64,000 nt of DNA from Nectonema munidae (Eukaryota > Nematomorpha > Nectonematoida > Nectonematidae), in NCBI GenBank assembly GCA_030549495.1, contig JAUIRK010000643.1, forward strand, positions 434,001 through 498,000, given 5' to 3'. Each line of letters begins with the position of its first letter. Position 1 is the first letter of the stretch. The translations under genes were made by a program, and so were the position numbers. The notes beneath the pieces were generated by a model. It did no database searches. It worked only from the letters and a program-made list of their open reading frames with translations, and was not told the DNA's origin. Shown here in pieces: positions 24,857-35,869 of this stretch.

Positions 24857-27476
24857 ATGGAAAGCAAAATGAATATGAATTGTAATATTTGTGGTTACAG
24901 TTCTTCAAATGATCAGTACATTCATTGTAGTGAATGCAACTTTTATTTTCATCCATCTTGTCAAAAACTTTCAAATGAGCAGTATCGTTTTTTATATATA
25001 ATAAAAATATACTTTATATTTGTATTTCTTGTAATTGCATAGGAGGAAGTTTTTCATATACAAAATGCATTAAACGTATTGAAGCCATTTTGAATTTAAT
25101 TGAAAGCTTCAATATTTTTGATTTAAGTTTTTTATACATGTTGAAATTTTATATCAATACTGAAACTATATTTTTAAGAAATGAAAATTTGATTCTTAAT
25201 GAACCAATATTGAAAACTTATTGCACACCAATAGATACAGTTTCTAAATAAATATTAGAGTTTTATAACGTCGGTGAAAATTTACTACCCTTAGTTTCTT
25301 CACAAGATGGCAACTGCCTATTCAACTCTGCAGCTATATATTTACAAGATCAAGAAACTTTATCAACAAAGTTAAGAGTGTTGACTGCTATGGAGCTTAT
25401 TAAAAATTTTGAAAGCTATAAAAATAGTAGTTTGAGAAAGTTTGTGACTTTCATAAAGCTATAAAAGATGTTTGTTGTTTGAATAAGTGGTCTAACATTT
25501 TTACTGTTTTATCATTGTCCAGTGTGTTAAATAAACCTAATTTATCGGTTTACAACTCATCAAAAAACGTGATTAGAGACATTTTAAACAAAGTATTATA
25601 TCCACTTAATTATAAGGATGATGATACAAAAGCTAAGTCTTTACACATTCTCTTTACATGTACTGTTTTTGATAAAAAAAATTATATTAATCCTAATCAT
25701 TTCGTTTTTTGTTTACCTAAAATTCAGCACAAATCTGTTTACCCGAACTGTCATTTTTTCAAATTATATGACCACAATTATTCGAAACTTCATTATGAAG
25801 TTGATCATTCAGTTATTAAGTTTAGTGAAAAATTTTCAATTTCGTTAGAAAATGGCTTTTTAAGTACAAAAAAATGGGTGAAATTTTTTCTTGATAAAGT
25901 TGACTTTAGCTTACCAAAAAGAATACCTGAAGGTTTGAAAGAGAATATTTGCTTTATTCTAAATTTTGATCCTTCGATTAAAAAGTTCATCGACGACTGT
26001 GGAGTCTGGGGTCATAATTCAATTAACACTTATTTCTATAAAAACGATAATGCCGATCATTTTAATGACTTAAGAGATTCAAAGGAGAAAAGTGATGCTA
26101 CTTGTATTCTGAAAAGGTATCATTCGAAGTTGGAAAAAGATAAAAGCTATCAGCAACGAGTATCATACTTTCAAATGTATTTGCATAATAGTGCGTATTG
26201 TAACTATGTTACATATGAGTATAAAGGTTTTTATCCAGGCGATAGCTTCCATTCCAACTTAAAATACCAAAATTCAACATATGTTAGAACTAATTTAGAT
26301 GTTAGAAAAAATATTATCGAAAAATTTGAAAAAGGCGAAACATCTGTTATGAAAATTTATAATGATTCTATAATAAAAGGAGAAAATATTCCAAGGAACT
26401 CCCAATATATCAGTAATTTGAAAAACAAACTTTTATCTAGATCTTCGAATTTGAATTTATCAGACGAAGTTCAAAAGCTTTTATCGATGATAGGAAGTAA
26501 ACATGAGTTCGTAAGATGTGCTGTTACCATTTCTAATCCTAGCTCATTCATACTATATACTGATAGCATGCTTGCTCAGTTTATTTCAGCAATGAAAAAT
26601 TCTTATATTATTGGGATCGATCGAACATTTAATTTAGCTGCCTGTTTTGTCAGTACTTTTGTGTACCAGGAAAGAAAATTGATTCGTAGAAAAACAGGAG
26701 AAAATCCTATCTTTACGGGTCAATTTTTATCAATTGGGATTCTACTTATGAAACTTATTTTAGTTTTTTTTCACACATATATATGAAAACTGGTCCAATA
26801 AAAGCTATTTTTGGTTGTGACCAAGAAAAAGCCATAATTAAAGCACTTGAAAATGTTTTCAATCATTCTACTGTAACTCTTTGTACAAGACATCTAATTG
26901 CTGAGATATAACAATAATAAAAAACTATTAAAAAACAAACAAATGAAAGCTTTAGTCAATTTGATTTTTGGACAAAACGGTTTAATTGATGCCTTTGATG
27001 AATCTAGTTTTAATTTTAAAAAAGAACAGATTCTTTCATTATATGGTTCCGTATTTTCAAACTTTCTTACAAATTATATGGAAACATTGAAAAAATATAT
27101 TATAAATCCTCAAATCACGGTATCATGTATACCTAGAATGTGGACAAACAATGCATGTGAGTCTAAAAATCACATATATAAGTTACTCACTAACTGGACG
27201 CCACAAAAACTGATCGATTTGACTCTAAAACTTTTTGAAGAGTCGAAAAGACAAGAACATTTTTTGAAGGCTGCATTTTCTGGGGAAGGTAAATTTATTT
27301 TAATAGAACATTTTTCCGATTTCAAAATTGAAAAGTATAAACTTACACATATGTCTCAAAAAGAGTCTCAAAAAATGGTTGAATCTTTTTATAGTTTTGG
27401 AGTCAATGAAGCTGATTGCACTATATCTACTGACAAAAACAGATTTTACCTTTGTTACCAAAAGTGGCAAGAATAA
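24857..27476 (+). pseudogene. Mutator-like (MULE) transposase with PHD finger and OTU-like domain, frameshifted
   Basis: The frame opens at ATG 24857. A PHD-type zinc finger follows (CNIC, HCSEC, FHPSC, then CISC after a frameshift near 25010). After a TAA near 25250, an OTU-like segment contains SSQDGNCLFNSAA (25300-25350), the D-G-N-C core of OTU cysteine proteases. After another shift near 25430, a 435-residue frame (25479-26786) runs into IGIDRTFNLA, the first catalytic Asp of a MULE transposase. A shift near 26720 restores WDSTYETYFS and FGCDQEKAIIKAL...CTRH (second Asp and C-x-x-H-like block). A shift near 26910 leads to WTNNACESKNH (catalytic Glu). The order PHD, OTU, D-D-E suggests an animal MULE of the Phantom/Rehavkus sort; that placement is inference. 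At least four frameshifts and one stop make it inactive. No terminal repeats were found. Confidence 0.85.
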
Positions 27477-27489
27477 AAAATGTTAGAAC

Positions 27490-28010
27490 TCAATCGATCC
27501 CGAAAAAGAAAAACGATTGAAATTTTGTAATATATATTTTTTTCACACAATTTATCACCAATTGTTTACATAACTTTTACTTTGTTGTTTTCATTTAAGA
27601 TTTCATCATGTAATTTTCTTTTGAAAATTTATTACACATTTTTGTAAGTGTATTATATATATGTGCTCATCCAATTTTATTTTTTTTTATTCCAAATAAA
27701 ATTTGTTACTCATAAAGTGTTTGTTGGTTTTATATATTTGCTGTTTTTTACACAATTATGTGTAAAAACATAAATTTTGACAGTTAGACATTTGGCTTAT
27801 TAAACTGTGTGTCAAACTTTTTCTGATATAGCCTAACATTTTTATATTAAGTCAATTTAAAAATTTTGGTTTCTAAAAATGCAAAAGATTTGGCGGTTAA
27901 TTTATTAAATTTTAATTATGTTATTAAAGCACTTTTTTCGAATATTTGTATTTAATCTTTTTAGACAATGTAAAATTGGTTTTTCATAATGTTTCATTTA
28001 TGTTTTAAAG
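27490..28010. other. AT-rich stretch 3' of the MULE remnant
   Basis: Contains AATAAA at about 27697, possibly the element's polyadenylation signal. No gene seen. Confidence 0.4.
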
Positions 28011-28018
28011 CAAACCAA

Positions 28019-28105
28019 TTGTAAAACCTCTCTTATACGACCTAGGTTTTTTGCACATAGTTTCGGACGTATCTCACAGTGAGTCGTTGTAGAGAGGGGT
28101 TGCAA
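28019..28105. mobile_element. 87-bp pogo/Tigger-like mini-element
   Basis: The ends TTGTAAAACCTCTCTTATAC and, reverse-complemented, TTGCAACCCCTCTCTACAAC match over about 22 bp, with GTCGTTGTAGAGAGG at the right arm. The CCTCT-type end resembles pogo/Tigger MITEs, but the target duplication is unclear. Confidence 0.5.
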
Positions 28106-28404
28106 AAATTAGAACAGTACAGTTGATGAAGCCCTGAAACTTCTTTGTGTCATAAAACAACATACTTAAAACTGTTTATTTAAAAATAAATCAAGCTTTG
28201 TTTTTTTCAAATTTGAAAAACGATGTTGTCCTACGCATTCCATAGTAGACTTTGCTATGTCATATAAATTTTTACTATTTTGGATCGATAGTAAATGACT
28301 CTCCGTATAAATTTACTGATCTAATTTATTTTCAAGAAACATACTAGTAACACGTTAAAAGTTTTAAAATCTGATATACATTTTTCACTCACAAAATTCC
28401 GTGA

Positions 28405-28437
28405 GACGGTTCTAACGAACCGGTTGAATCCCACTAC
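28405..28437. repeat. Single hAT-like terminus
   Basis: CGAACCGGTTGAATCCCACT followed by ACTGG resembles a hAT end read inward from the right. No partner end was found. Confidence 0.35.
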
Positions 28438-28695
28438 TGGCTATAACTAAATAGAAATACAAATATAAAATTAAACCAATTGAAAAAAAAATTAAATAAA
28501 AAATCATATTATAAAAATAATTTATTTGCCAAAATACTTTAATTATTTTCATACAAAAAAAAAATATATTTTATTTTTTCAACAAAAAAATTTATAATTA
28601 GAAAAGAAAGAATTTTTATTATTATTTAAATTTGTTCTTAATCAAAGTCATTCATAAAAGCAGACGACTTTCTTTTAAATTGTACTATTTTAAGA

Positions 28696-31600
28696 ATGCT
28701 ATCATCTGAGCTTGAAGATACTTTTGATATTACTCATAATGAATATATTACTCTTAAAAATAAATTAAAGAGAATAGAAAATGTAAACAAAAATTTGTTA
28801 GAAACAATAGATTCAGAAAGTAAGGAAATAAAGTCCATTGAAGTAATTCAATATTATTTTTTATTTTTATTTCAAAAGTTATATTAAATACAAACTATTA
28901 ATAAATATTTAGTCGTCTTTTAATACTATATTTCTCATAATCTAGTCTCATTTTTAATTTGTCATGTCACAATAAGTTTCAACTTTCAAAACAGTTTTTT
29001 AATATATTTTATATAATTTTTTGTAATCTTCTTTAAATCTGATAAATAATATAAGTTAAAAACAGTTTACAACGTTCAACGAGACTCGTTCAAAATAACC
29101 GCTTTAGACCCGTAACCATTCTATCAAGATTCTACTCTTTTGCCCTTATACGGACGCGAGATGTTGATTGGTCGGTATAGATAGATATATGAACATTCTA
29201 TCAAGGTGACAGTTAAAACAGGCCTTAGAATAACTTAAATATGATATAATTAAGAAAAAAATTAAATAACTTTTTCAATACATTCTTATTTTTAATTAGA
29301 AAAATTTGAGAACTCTTGATGAAGATAATAACGTTCTTGAAAAAAACATAGCGAATTTGCAACAACAAATATTGTTAAATGAAGCAAAGCGTGGAAAAGA
29401 ACATTTACTTTTACAATTTTTAGAAGAAAAGCTCGAAAATCTTAAAACTGAAAGTATAATAAATACGTTAATAATTTATAATTTTATACCCATATTTTAT
29501 AGTTGGATACACAATCAAGGATTTTTGATTTTTTTATTTAAATATATGAAAATGATAAAAAAAAAATAGGCATCACTAATACTTTGCAGTAGGGTGGTTC
29601 TTGAACTTTTGTATGTTTCAAAATGTATATAATTCTTTTATTTTAAAATTTAAATAATAATTTTTTTAAAAAGTAAAAAAATATTTTAAAATTTTATATA
29701 CTTTTTATGTAACTTGCTCTTTAGATGTCTACGACAAAATGTTGAGAGATAAAACTTTAAATTATAAAATTGTTTATTCCAGGGGTAGGCCAATCTTTTA
29801 TGAGGTATGCGCCAAATATATAGTTTTTTCTGATGATGATGCGCCAAAATTTTTTATTCTTTTTCCACTGGTTAACCATCATAATAATCCGACAATTTGA
29901 ATAAGAAATAGGTTTTAAAATATTAACCATTTCTATTTTTTTAAAGATCAGTTAGGTGGTTAATTCGTTAACTAAATTAAAATAAAAAATAATTATAGAT
30001 AAAGAAAAATTTTAATTTTTTATATTTTAAGTAATAGTTAGTTAGTAAGAAAAAGCCTGTATCCTATCTAATTTACCCTTTGAAGACTAATTGTCTCCTT
30101 TCTTTTTCAATTAATTTTTATATTTAAAGCAGACGAATTTCATTTCTTGGTACACCGGTTGCACACTGATGCTCAAAAGGTCAACTAGCTATAATCTAAT
30201 TAACCCGTTAACGTCCAGAATAATCAGATGATATCTAATAATGTAAAGCAGAAGATTTGTATTAAAGAGCTTTGATAAACGCATACGATTTTATTTTTGT
30301 AAAGTCGACTATAGTCGACATTGGGCGTTAACGGGTTAACTTACTGTCAAAACTTACTAGCTAATAATTTAACCAAATAACTAACTAATCATACTGACTA
30401 TATTTCTATAAAATAACTAAGTAATTAATTTTACTAACTGACAAACTCTACTCATATATCTAAGCACTCTTTACAAAACTTGGGACTGTTTTCTTGTTAG
30501 GAACCATCATATATTCGCCGCACATGTAGTAGAATATGTCAGGGTTATTTTTGCAAATACGTCTTGTCAAAGCCAAGTAAGATAATTTTAGTTTTTTGAA
30601 CCCTTATAAGGTATTAAATCCCTTGCTGATTTTACCCTCGTCGTTTAAAATATTGTGAATTAATTTTTAATAAATTATTGTATTTAGATGGCGTCAATAT
30701 GCACATATTATTTTATATATTTTGATAATTTCATAAAAAAATTAAATTTTATTTTTCTTTAACTATTTTTTATAATAATTTTGATTCGATATATAAAATC
30801 ATTTCATCATAAAAACTAAAAAAAAGGGAACTTTTTAAATGATTTTTTTAATTTTTGGCTTTTTATTCAAGTATGCATATCCGAAATTTCCTTTACTAAA
30901 GAGCTGAAGCTTTCGTCAATAAAAGTTTTCATTTGTGTACTCGATGATTATTCATCTGAAATTGTGATCTAAAACTTTTTTATTCAAATATCTTTCAAAT
31001 AAACTACTTGAAAATTTGTAAATATTAATCACTCGAAACAGTGAAAGTAGTAAAATATACTATATTTATTTATTTAAAAAGTTTATATATATAAATCGTA
31101 AGATTTACTATTTAAAGTATTAAAATACTTTTTGAGGTAGTAGAAAAAGGAGGTAGTTTTACCATGATTATCATTAATTTGACTACATTAATTAGTAAAA
31201 TTACACATAGTATTTGCAACCATTTTGTATAGAAGTAACTATTTCATTTTTTTCAGTGAATATTTTTTTTAGGTATTTGAGTTTTAGAAAGAAAACCCTG
31301 CAACAAAACATCCGAAATATTTTTTATTATATTGAATATTAACTTTCCATAAATGGGCCACTTGCTATGTTAAGAACAATATTTTAACTCGAAAGTAGGA
31401 ACTTTAGATCTATCACATGAAGTTTCTTAAGTTAAGATATCTGACGATTGCATTTTTCTTATTTATTTTTAAAAAAGGGTTTGAACTGAAATATTATTTT
31501 TGAAAATTTGTCTTTTTAAAAACTCTTTATATGAAGAAAATTAATTTTTATTTCTTTGATGTATAAAAATGTATCATTAACTTCTTTCGTGAATTTTTTT

Positions 31601-33001
31601 TAGAATATATAGTCTTCCCTTTTTCTCTTAAATTCTATTATCAATTTATTTTTCAGTGACATCCGTCTAACTCATAGTTTTTAAGTATAAATTTTTACAT
31701 TACTCGGGGTGAGTAAATAGGCAATATAACTTTAATATTTAAGAAATTTAAGGCTAAAAGCGATATTTTAGACAAAGAATCTGTTGAGGAGGATGAGAAG
31801 TTACTCAAAGACTTTGAGAAAGAAACTGAGCAATACAAAGAAGAAAATAATTCTATCCAACTTTTTGAACTTCAGGAGAAAATTTCTATACAAGATTGCG
31901 AAATAAATAAGTAAGGAATAAAGATTAACGCGACCAATTTATAAGCATATTATATTTTTTAGAAAAACTGAAGAATTAAATCAACTTGAAAAAAAAATAC
32001 AGGAAATTGAAGCAAATATCGAAAAATATAAAAGTTTGTTTAAAATTTTCAATGCCAAATTATTTAGTTCATTTAATATTTTAGCTTATGACGGGTGTTT
32101 TACAAAAACAATTATTGAATTTGCAAAAACTTTAAAAATGTATAAAAATATGAATGAAAAAGTAGATAAAATACGCAAAGAAAAGGAGCTCAAAAAAGAG
32201 AAGCTCGAACAGGTATAATTTTTATATTTATTACTGATAGAAATTTTATGTTTCTAAGAGGGTTGAGCCAAATATTGACAATTAAATCAATTATGCAAAG
32301 TTTTTTAATTTTTTATAGCCGAAAATTATAAAAGATCTAAAATAAAATAACAAAGTATTCGTTTACCTGACCAATTAATTAATTACTAAACTATAAAAGA
32401 ATTAATATCTCTTTGACATGCAAATTAACTATAATTAATAAGAGAAGAGTAAAACATTATTCATATATTTTTTCAACATGTTTATTAAAAATTTATATTT
32501 GTTTAAAATTAGTAGGTATTCAATTTAAAACAGTACGTTATATGGTTATTAGGTAATCAATATTTTGATAGCACATTATGCTCTTTAAGTCATATAAATA
32601 TCCTTTTCAAGAAAATCTATTTTCATGACGAATAATTGTAAAACTTTTAAAAATCCGCGAAATCTTTTTCGCAAAAAATAAATAATGTCTACTATTTAAA
32701 ATCCTTAAAGAACTAAAAAATATTAAAACAATGGAAATTATATTGCAAGAAAGGAAAAACGTATGCTTGCCCAAATACTTCATACGATTTGTTTTATAAA
32801 ACCCTTTATTATTAGATTGCAGAAAATAAAAAATTCTTTTCTTCAATTGGTAATAGTGGTTCTAAGCCCAAACCTGTCAATGTAGCTGCAATTGTTCCGC
32901 CCAAGAAGCGAAATACCCCGTTGCTCTTTGTTCCACTCCTCAAAAGACATCACGAAGAACAAAAAAAGTTTTTAATTTTACTTAACATATCTTTTTCTTA
33001 A
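28696..33001 (+). CDS. Coiled-coil protein, six-exon model (about 316 aa)
   Basis: Proposed exons: 28696-28842, 29300-29453, 29725-29771, 31744-31910, 31963-32212, 32816-33001. All acceptors are AG with T-rich tracts; donors are GTAATT, GTATAA, GTTTAT (weak), GTAAGG and GTATAA. Phases agree throughout (0, 1, 0, 2, 0) and the spliced length of 951 nt is divisible by 3. The start is the ATG giving MLSSELEDTF. Exons 1, 2, 4 and 5 encode charged coiled coil (NLQQQILLNEAKR, LQEKISIQDCEIN, KKIQEIEANIEKY). The middle of exon 5 is less helical (FNILAYDGCF) and exon 6 is Pro/Lys-rich (PPKKRNTPLLFVPLLKRHHE), ending at TAA 33001. Exon 3 is the weakest call, next to a hAT-like block at 29781. I do not recognise the family; a cytoskeletal or kinetochore-type coiled coil is only a guess. 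Confidence 0.6.
29781..29870. repeat. hAT-like terminus inside an intron
   Basis: CAGGGGTAGGCCAATCTTTT followed by GTATGCGCCAAA resembles one end of a hAT MITE. A similar block (GTTTGCCAACCTTT, GCGGCGCCC) lies near 52096-52160. No right end was identified. Confidence 0.4.
30073..30184. mobile_element. TTAA-type MITE copy A (decayed ends)
   Basis: The ends TTACCCTTTGAAGAC and CTCAAAAGGTCAA approximate those of copy E at 49266. The core TATTTAAAGCAGACGAATTT and the right-hand GGTACACCGGT block are shared with E and with 41400-41470. Confidence 0.7.
30200..30339. mobile_element. TTAA-type MITE copy B, 140 bp
   Basis: The ends TTAACCCGTTAACGTCCA and, reverse-complemented, TTAACCCGTTAACGCCCA match at 17 of 18 bases and are framed by TTAA. 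A perfect palindrome GTCGACTATAGTCGAC lies at 30304-30319, just inside the right end. The core AAAGCAGAAGA is a variant of GCAGACGA. Confidence 0.88.
30350..30450. repeat. Degenerate AACTAACT tract
   Basis: Repeated CTAACTAA, ACTTACTAG and AACTAAGTAA words flank MITE copy B. Confidence 0.45.
30660..31258. mobile_element. CACTGAAAAAA MITE, second copy, left end lost
   Basis: TTTTAATAAATTATTGTATT and ATGGCGTCAATATGCACA match 6143-6195 of the 5863-6684 element. The right end, ACTATTTCATTTTTTTCAGTG, matches that element's terminus. It lies in the large intron of the coiled-coil gene. Confidence 0.65.
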
Positions 33002-33277
33002 AATTTATCTTAGTTTAATCCATTTCATCCCACCGCCATCCTTAAATAAGAAAAATAATTTCTTGCTTGTGTTACTTTTATATTAAATTACTTGTCGTCT
33101 GTTTTTTTCTGAGATGGGTTTCAGAACACCGTGTTAAACTTATTTTTAATCATAACTTCACAACCAAATAAATTTGTAAATAAAAGAGTATTTTAAATAT
33201 AGCTTTAATAAAAAAAGTATTAACTAGTTTAATATTATTGTATTTGTTTTATAATAAGTATTGCACTTTTAAGAAAA

Positions 33278-33479
33278 ATGAATCCAATAAGAGATGATGT
33301 GTACGAAGAAAATGAAATTGATACAAGAAAAAAAAGACTGCCGTCTAGTAAAGATTCTATCGTTTTTTGGATAAATGCTCTATTATAACTATTTTTTAGA
33401 TGTAATTCCTGTGGAAATTAAAAGAGTTAAATCAGATGAGCAAGTTGCATTCAGAGAAGTCCCTGCAAAGTTAGAGTAA
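33278..33479 (+). CDS. Small two-exon gene, 49 aa
   Basis: Exons 33278-33347 and 33400-33479 are joined over a 52-bp intron with GTAAAG donor and TTTTTTAG acceptor. The spliced length is 150 nt, divisible by 3, in phase 1. The protein starts MNPIRDDVYEENEIDTRKKR, continues VIPVEIKRVKSDEQVAF and ends at TAA 33479, with AATAAA overlapping the stop. It is very acidic/basic mixed and has no membrane segment. The intron length matches that of the coiled-coil gene just upstream (52 bp at 31911-31962), so the two loci share a splicing style. Unrecognised; it might be part of a larger transcript. Confidence 0.5.
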
Positions 33480-33652
33480 TAAAAATTTATTCTTTTCCCC
33501 TACACCTTGTCCTGAATAAGGGGTCGTTAGCTTTCATCCTATATATCTCTCTATTTTATTCTCTCTTTACCAACTTCTCCTTTGAGGTCAAGTTAATCGA
33601 GTCTTCTTTCTAATTCATCTTTTTAATTAGCTTTCTCTATTTCTTTTCCGTA

Positions 33653-33790
33653 TTAACCCATTTAAGGCCAAGTAAAGCAGACGATATCTAAAAAAACGCA
33701 GATGATTTATATTCAAAGTCATTGAAAAAAGCAGACGAAGATGAAATTACTTATGTTCCAAAATAGGAACATTAGCCGTAAATGGGTTAA
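33653..33790. mobile_element. TTAA-type MITE copy C, 138 bp
   Basis: The ends TTAACCCATTTAAGGCCAA and, reverse-complemented, TTAACCCATTTACGGCTAA are framed by TTAA. Two GCAGACGA words lie inside, and the imperfect palindrome GTTCCAAAATAGGAAC sits just inside the right end. Confidence 0.88.
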
Positions 33791-33799
33791 CCCCTAATT

Positions 33800-34240
33800 C
33801 TTCTTCATTATGACCATATCAAAGAATCTTACCTCTCTTGATGACTTATTTACTTCTTTCATTTATTAATTTTGTTTAAAAAATTAGTCTTTATATTTTT
33901 TGTTACAACTATTTTAATTAATTAATCCATTCTTTCTTGGTTTGAAATTAGATTTTGTCTAAATGAACACTTTGAAGCTTTACAAATTGGACATAAATGA
34001 TTAAAATGTTTTTTTTCTAGATATTTTATAGATCATAAGTTAATTTTTTTAAAATTTAGGTATTAAAATAAAAAATTCATAGATTTTATTTTTTTAAGAA
34101 ATATTTGGAAAACAATAAATAAAATTAACATAGATTTCATGCTGAAAATTACCCATTAAATCTGTGTATAAAGTAAAGACGGATAGAATAAACAATTTAC
34201 AAAATAATATAATTTGTAAAGTGAACAATAGTGTTCAAAG
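33800..34240. other. Non-coding stretch
   Basis: AT-rich, nothing supportable. Confidence 0.4.
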
Positions 34241-34247
34241 ATTTAAA

Positions 34248-34357
34248 TAAGTGAATTTTCTCGGACTATTGGCTTTATCAAACAAAAGCTAGGAGAAAAT
34301 GGCTTAAAAATCTTAGCGTTTGTTTGATAAAACCGATTGTTTGCAAACATTCACTTA
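34248..34357. mobile_element. 110-bp foldback mini-element
   Basis: The two arms, about 45 bp each, share TAAGTGAAT and TTTATCAAACAAA...GCTA in inverted orientation, separated by about 20 bp. It would fold into a long hairpin. No known family assigned. Confidence 0.6.
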
Positions 34358-34864
34358 CTCTATCCCTGTTAACTTAATCTTAGTAAATTTACATAAATTT
34401 AAATAATTAATTTTGAATTTACTATCGTGGGGGTAAAAAGTTTTTTTTATTCTAATATTTGGGAAATTTAATATGCAATTAGTACGAAACATCAATTAAT
34501 ATTTAATTCTTAGTAATTCTTAATCTTAGTAATTCTTGCTAACCTAATTTCTCTCTGTGATGAAGTTTGAATCCAGTATCTAATCTGTCTTCAAAAAAGG
34601 GGTCACAAATTATTATAGATGAAAACATTACATTGCATCTACCTTTACTTTTTAGATGACTCTTAAAACACTCTTGGTTTTTAAACATACACTTGTATAC
34701 TAACTTATACCCCAATGTTTCTTAGCCCAATACTTTCATGTATCCTAATAATATTTTTTAAATTTATTTCTTTTTTAACATCTTTGTTCATTTGGAAATT
34801 TTCTCCAAAACCTTTCGGTTATTAATGACAAGATATAGTCCAATTTTCACTAAATTAGTAAGGT

Positions 34865-34985
34865 TTTCCAACGCTTAAGTGTAACTAACTAATTCAATTA
34901 GTAAAAAAATTAGTTGCATATATTAACTTTAGTAAAGGCTCTTGTCTAAAAATTCATTAATGAATTATTAATCGTTACTGGTTTG
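34865..34985 (-). repeat. TTAGTAAAATTAGT-family repeat, minus copy
   Basis: The reverse complement carries GACAAGAGCCTTTACTAA and GCGTTGGAAAACC, matching blocks at 4960-5230 and 52285-52385. Confidence 0.5.
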
Positions 34986-35142
34986 AAAGAGGAACATACT
35001 AGTATAATTAGTAAAAAGTTAGGTCCAATTATTAATTATAGTTTTGACTTCGGCTAAATAAATGATTAAAAAAGTAAGTATTTCTGAATAAACTTCAATG
35101 ATAAAAAACTAGTTAAGATAACTAAAAATACTAATAACCTTA

Positions 35143-35451
35143 ACTGCCGCTAAAATATATACAGTTTGGTGAACTTTTCAAGTTTCGATCTAATATAGAG
35201 TTAAAAAAATTTACTAGAAATTAAATTTGGAAATGAAACTGAATAAAATTTAAAAAATCATTTAAAGTGTTATGAAACAGAAATACCCTTTAAAGACGGA
35301 ATATAGTAATAAAACTTTTTTTTTGAAAAAAATTAAATGGAATAAACTTAATGTATTATATAGTATTACTAAAATTTAGAATCAAAAAAATGTTCAACTT
35401 TTGGATGGTATTTTTAATGTTCCCAAAATGGGAACGTTAGACAGTTAAGTA
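35143..35451. mobile_element. Likely TTAA-bounded MITE of a second piggyBac family
   Basis: The left end is CTTAACTGCCGCTAA; the right end, reverse-complemented, is CTTAACTGTCTAACG. The 17-bp palindrome-like GTTCCCAAAATGGGAAC sits just inside the right end. The left terminal match is short, so boundaries are tentative. Confidence 0.45.
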
Positions 35452-35519
35452 TGTTTTTTCAAAAAATTCAATTAAAATCCATCTTTTCAACGGAAACTTA
35501 ATTTATACAAATAAAATTT

Positions 35520-35788
35520 TGAAAATTAATAAAGAGAAGTATCACTTGACGTGATAGGCGCAAAACATTTTTTATGCAGTCTTTTTTCACATTTCAAACA
35601 CAAAACCCGGGTTTTTTCATGCAAACTACACATCTTCCTTGGTTTATATCACCTAAATAGTGATTTATTCTGTCATATCTTACTGATTTTGGGACTGGGG
35701 CATTATGGCGACCTTTTCTTTTTCTGAATTCGAAATGAGATATCGTAGAATTTTGATTTATTATCTTAAAAAATTTAAAAGAAGCCAC
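35520..35788 (-). pseudogene. piggyBac-like transposase, C-terminal Cys-rich fragment
   Basis: The minus strand from 35788 reads RKRKGRHNAPVPKS then NHYLGDINQGRCVVCMKK. A one-base shift near 35610 continues with LCLKCEKRLHKKCF. C-x2-C pairs followed by H/C ligands after an R-x-R-H-P-like lead are the C-terminal Cys-rich domain of piggyBac transposases, which binds terminal DNA. The catalytic core is missing. The related palindrome block GTTCCCAAAAAGGGAAC lies 50 bp beyond (35834-35850), suggesting an internally deleted element. Confidence 0.65.
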
Positions 35789-35869
35789 AACGGATAAATT
35801 AAAATATTTGTTTTTAAATTTAATTAAATTTATGTTCCCAAAAAGGGAACGTTAGTCTTTATAAAATGA

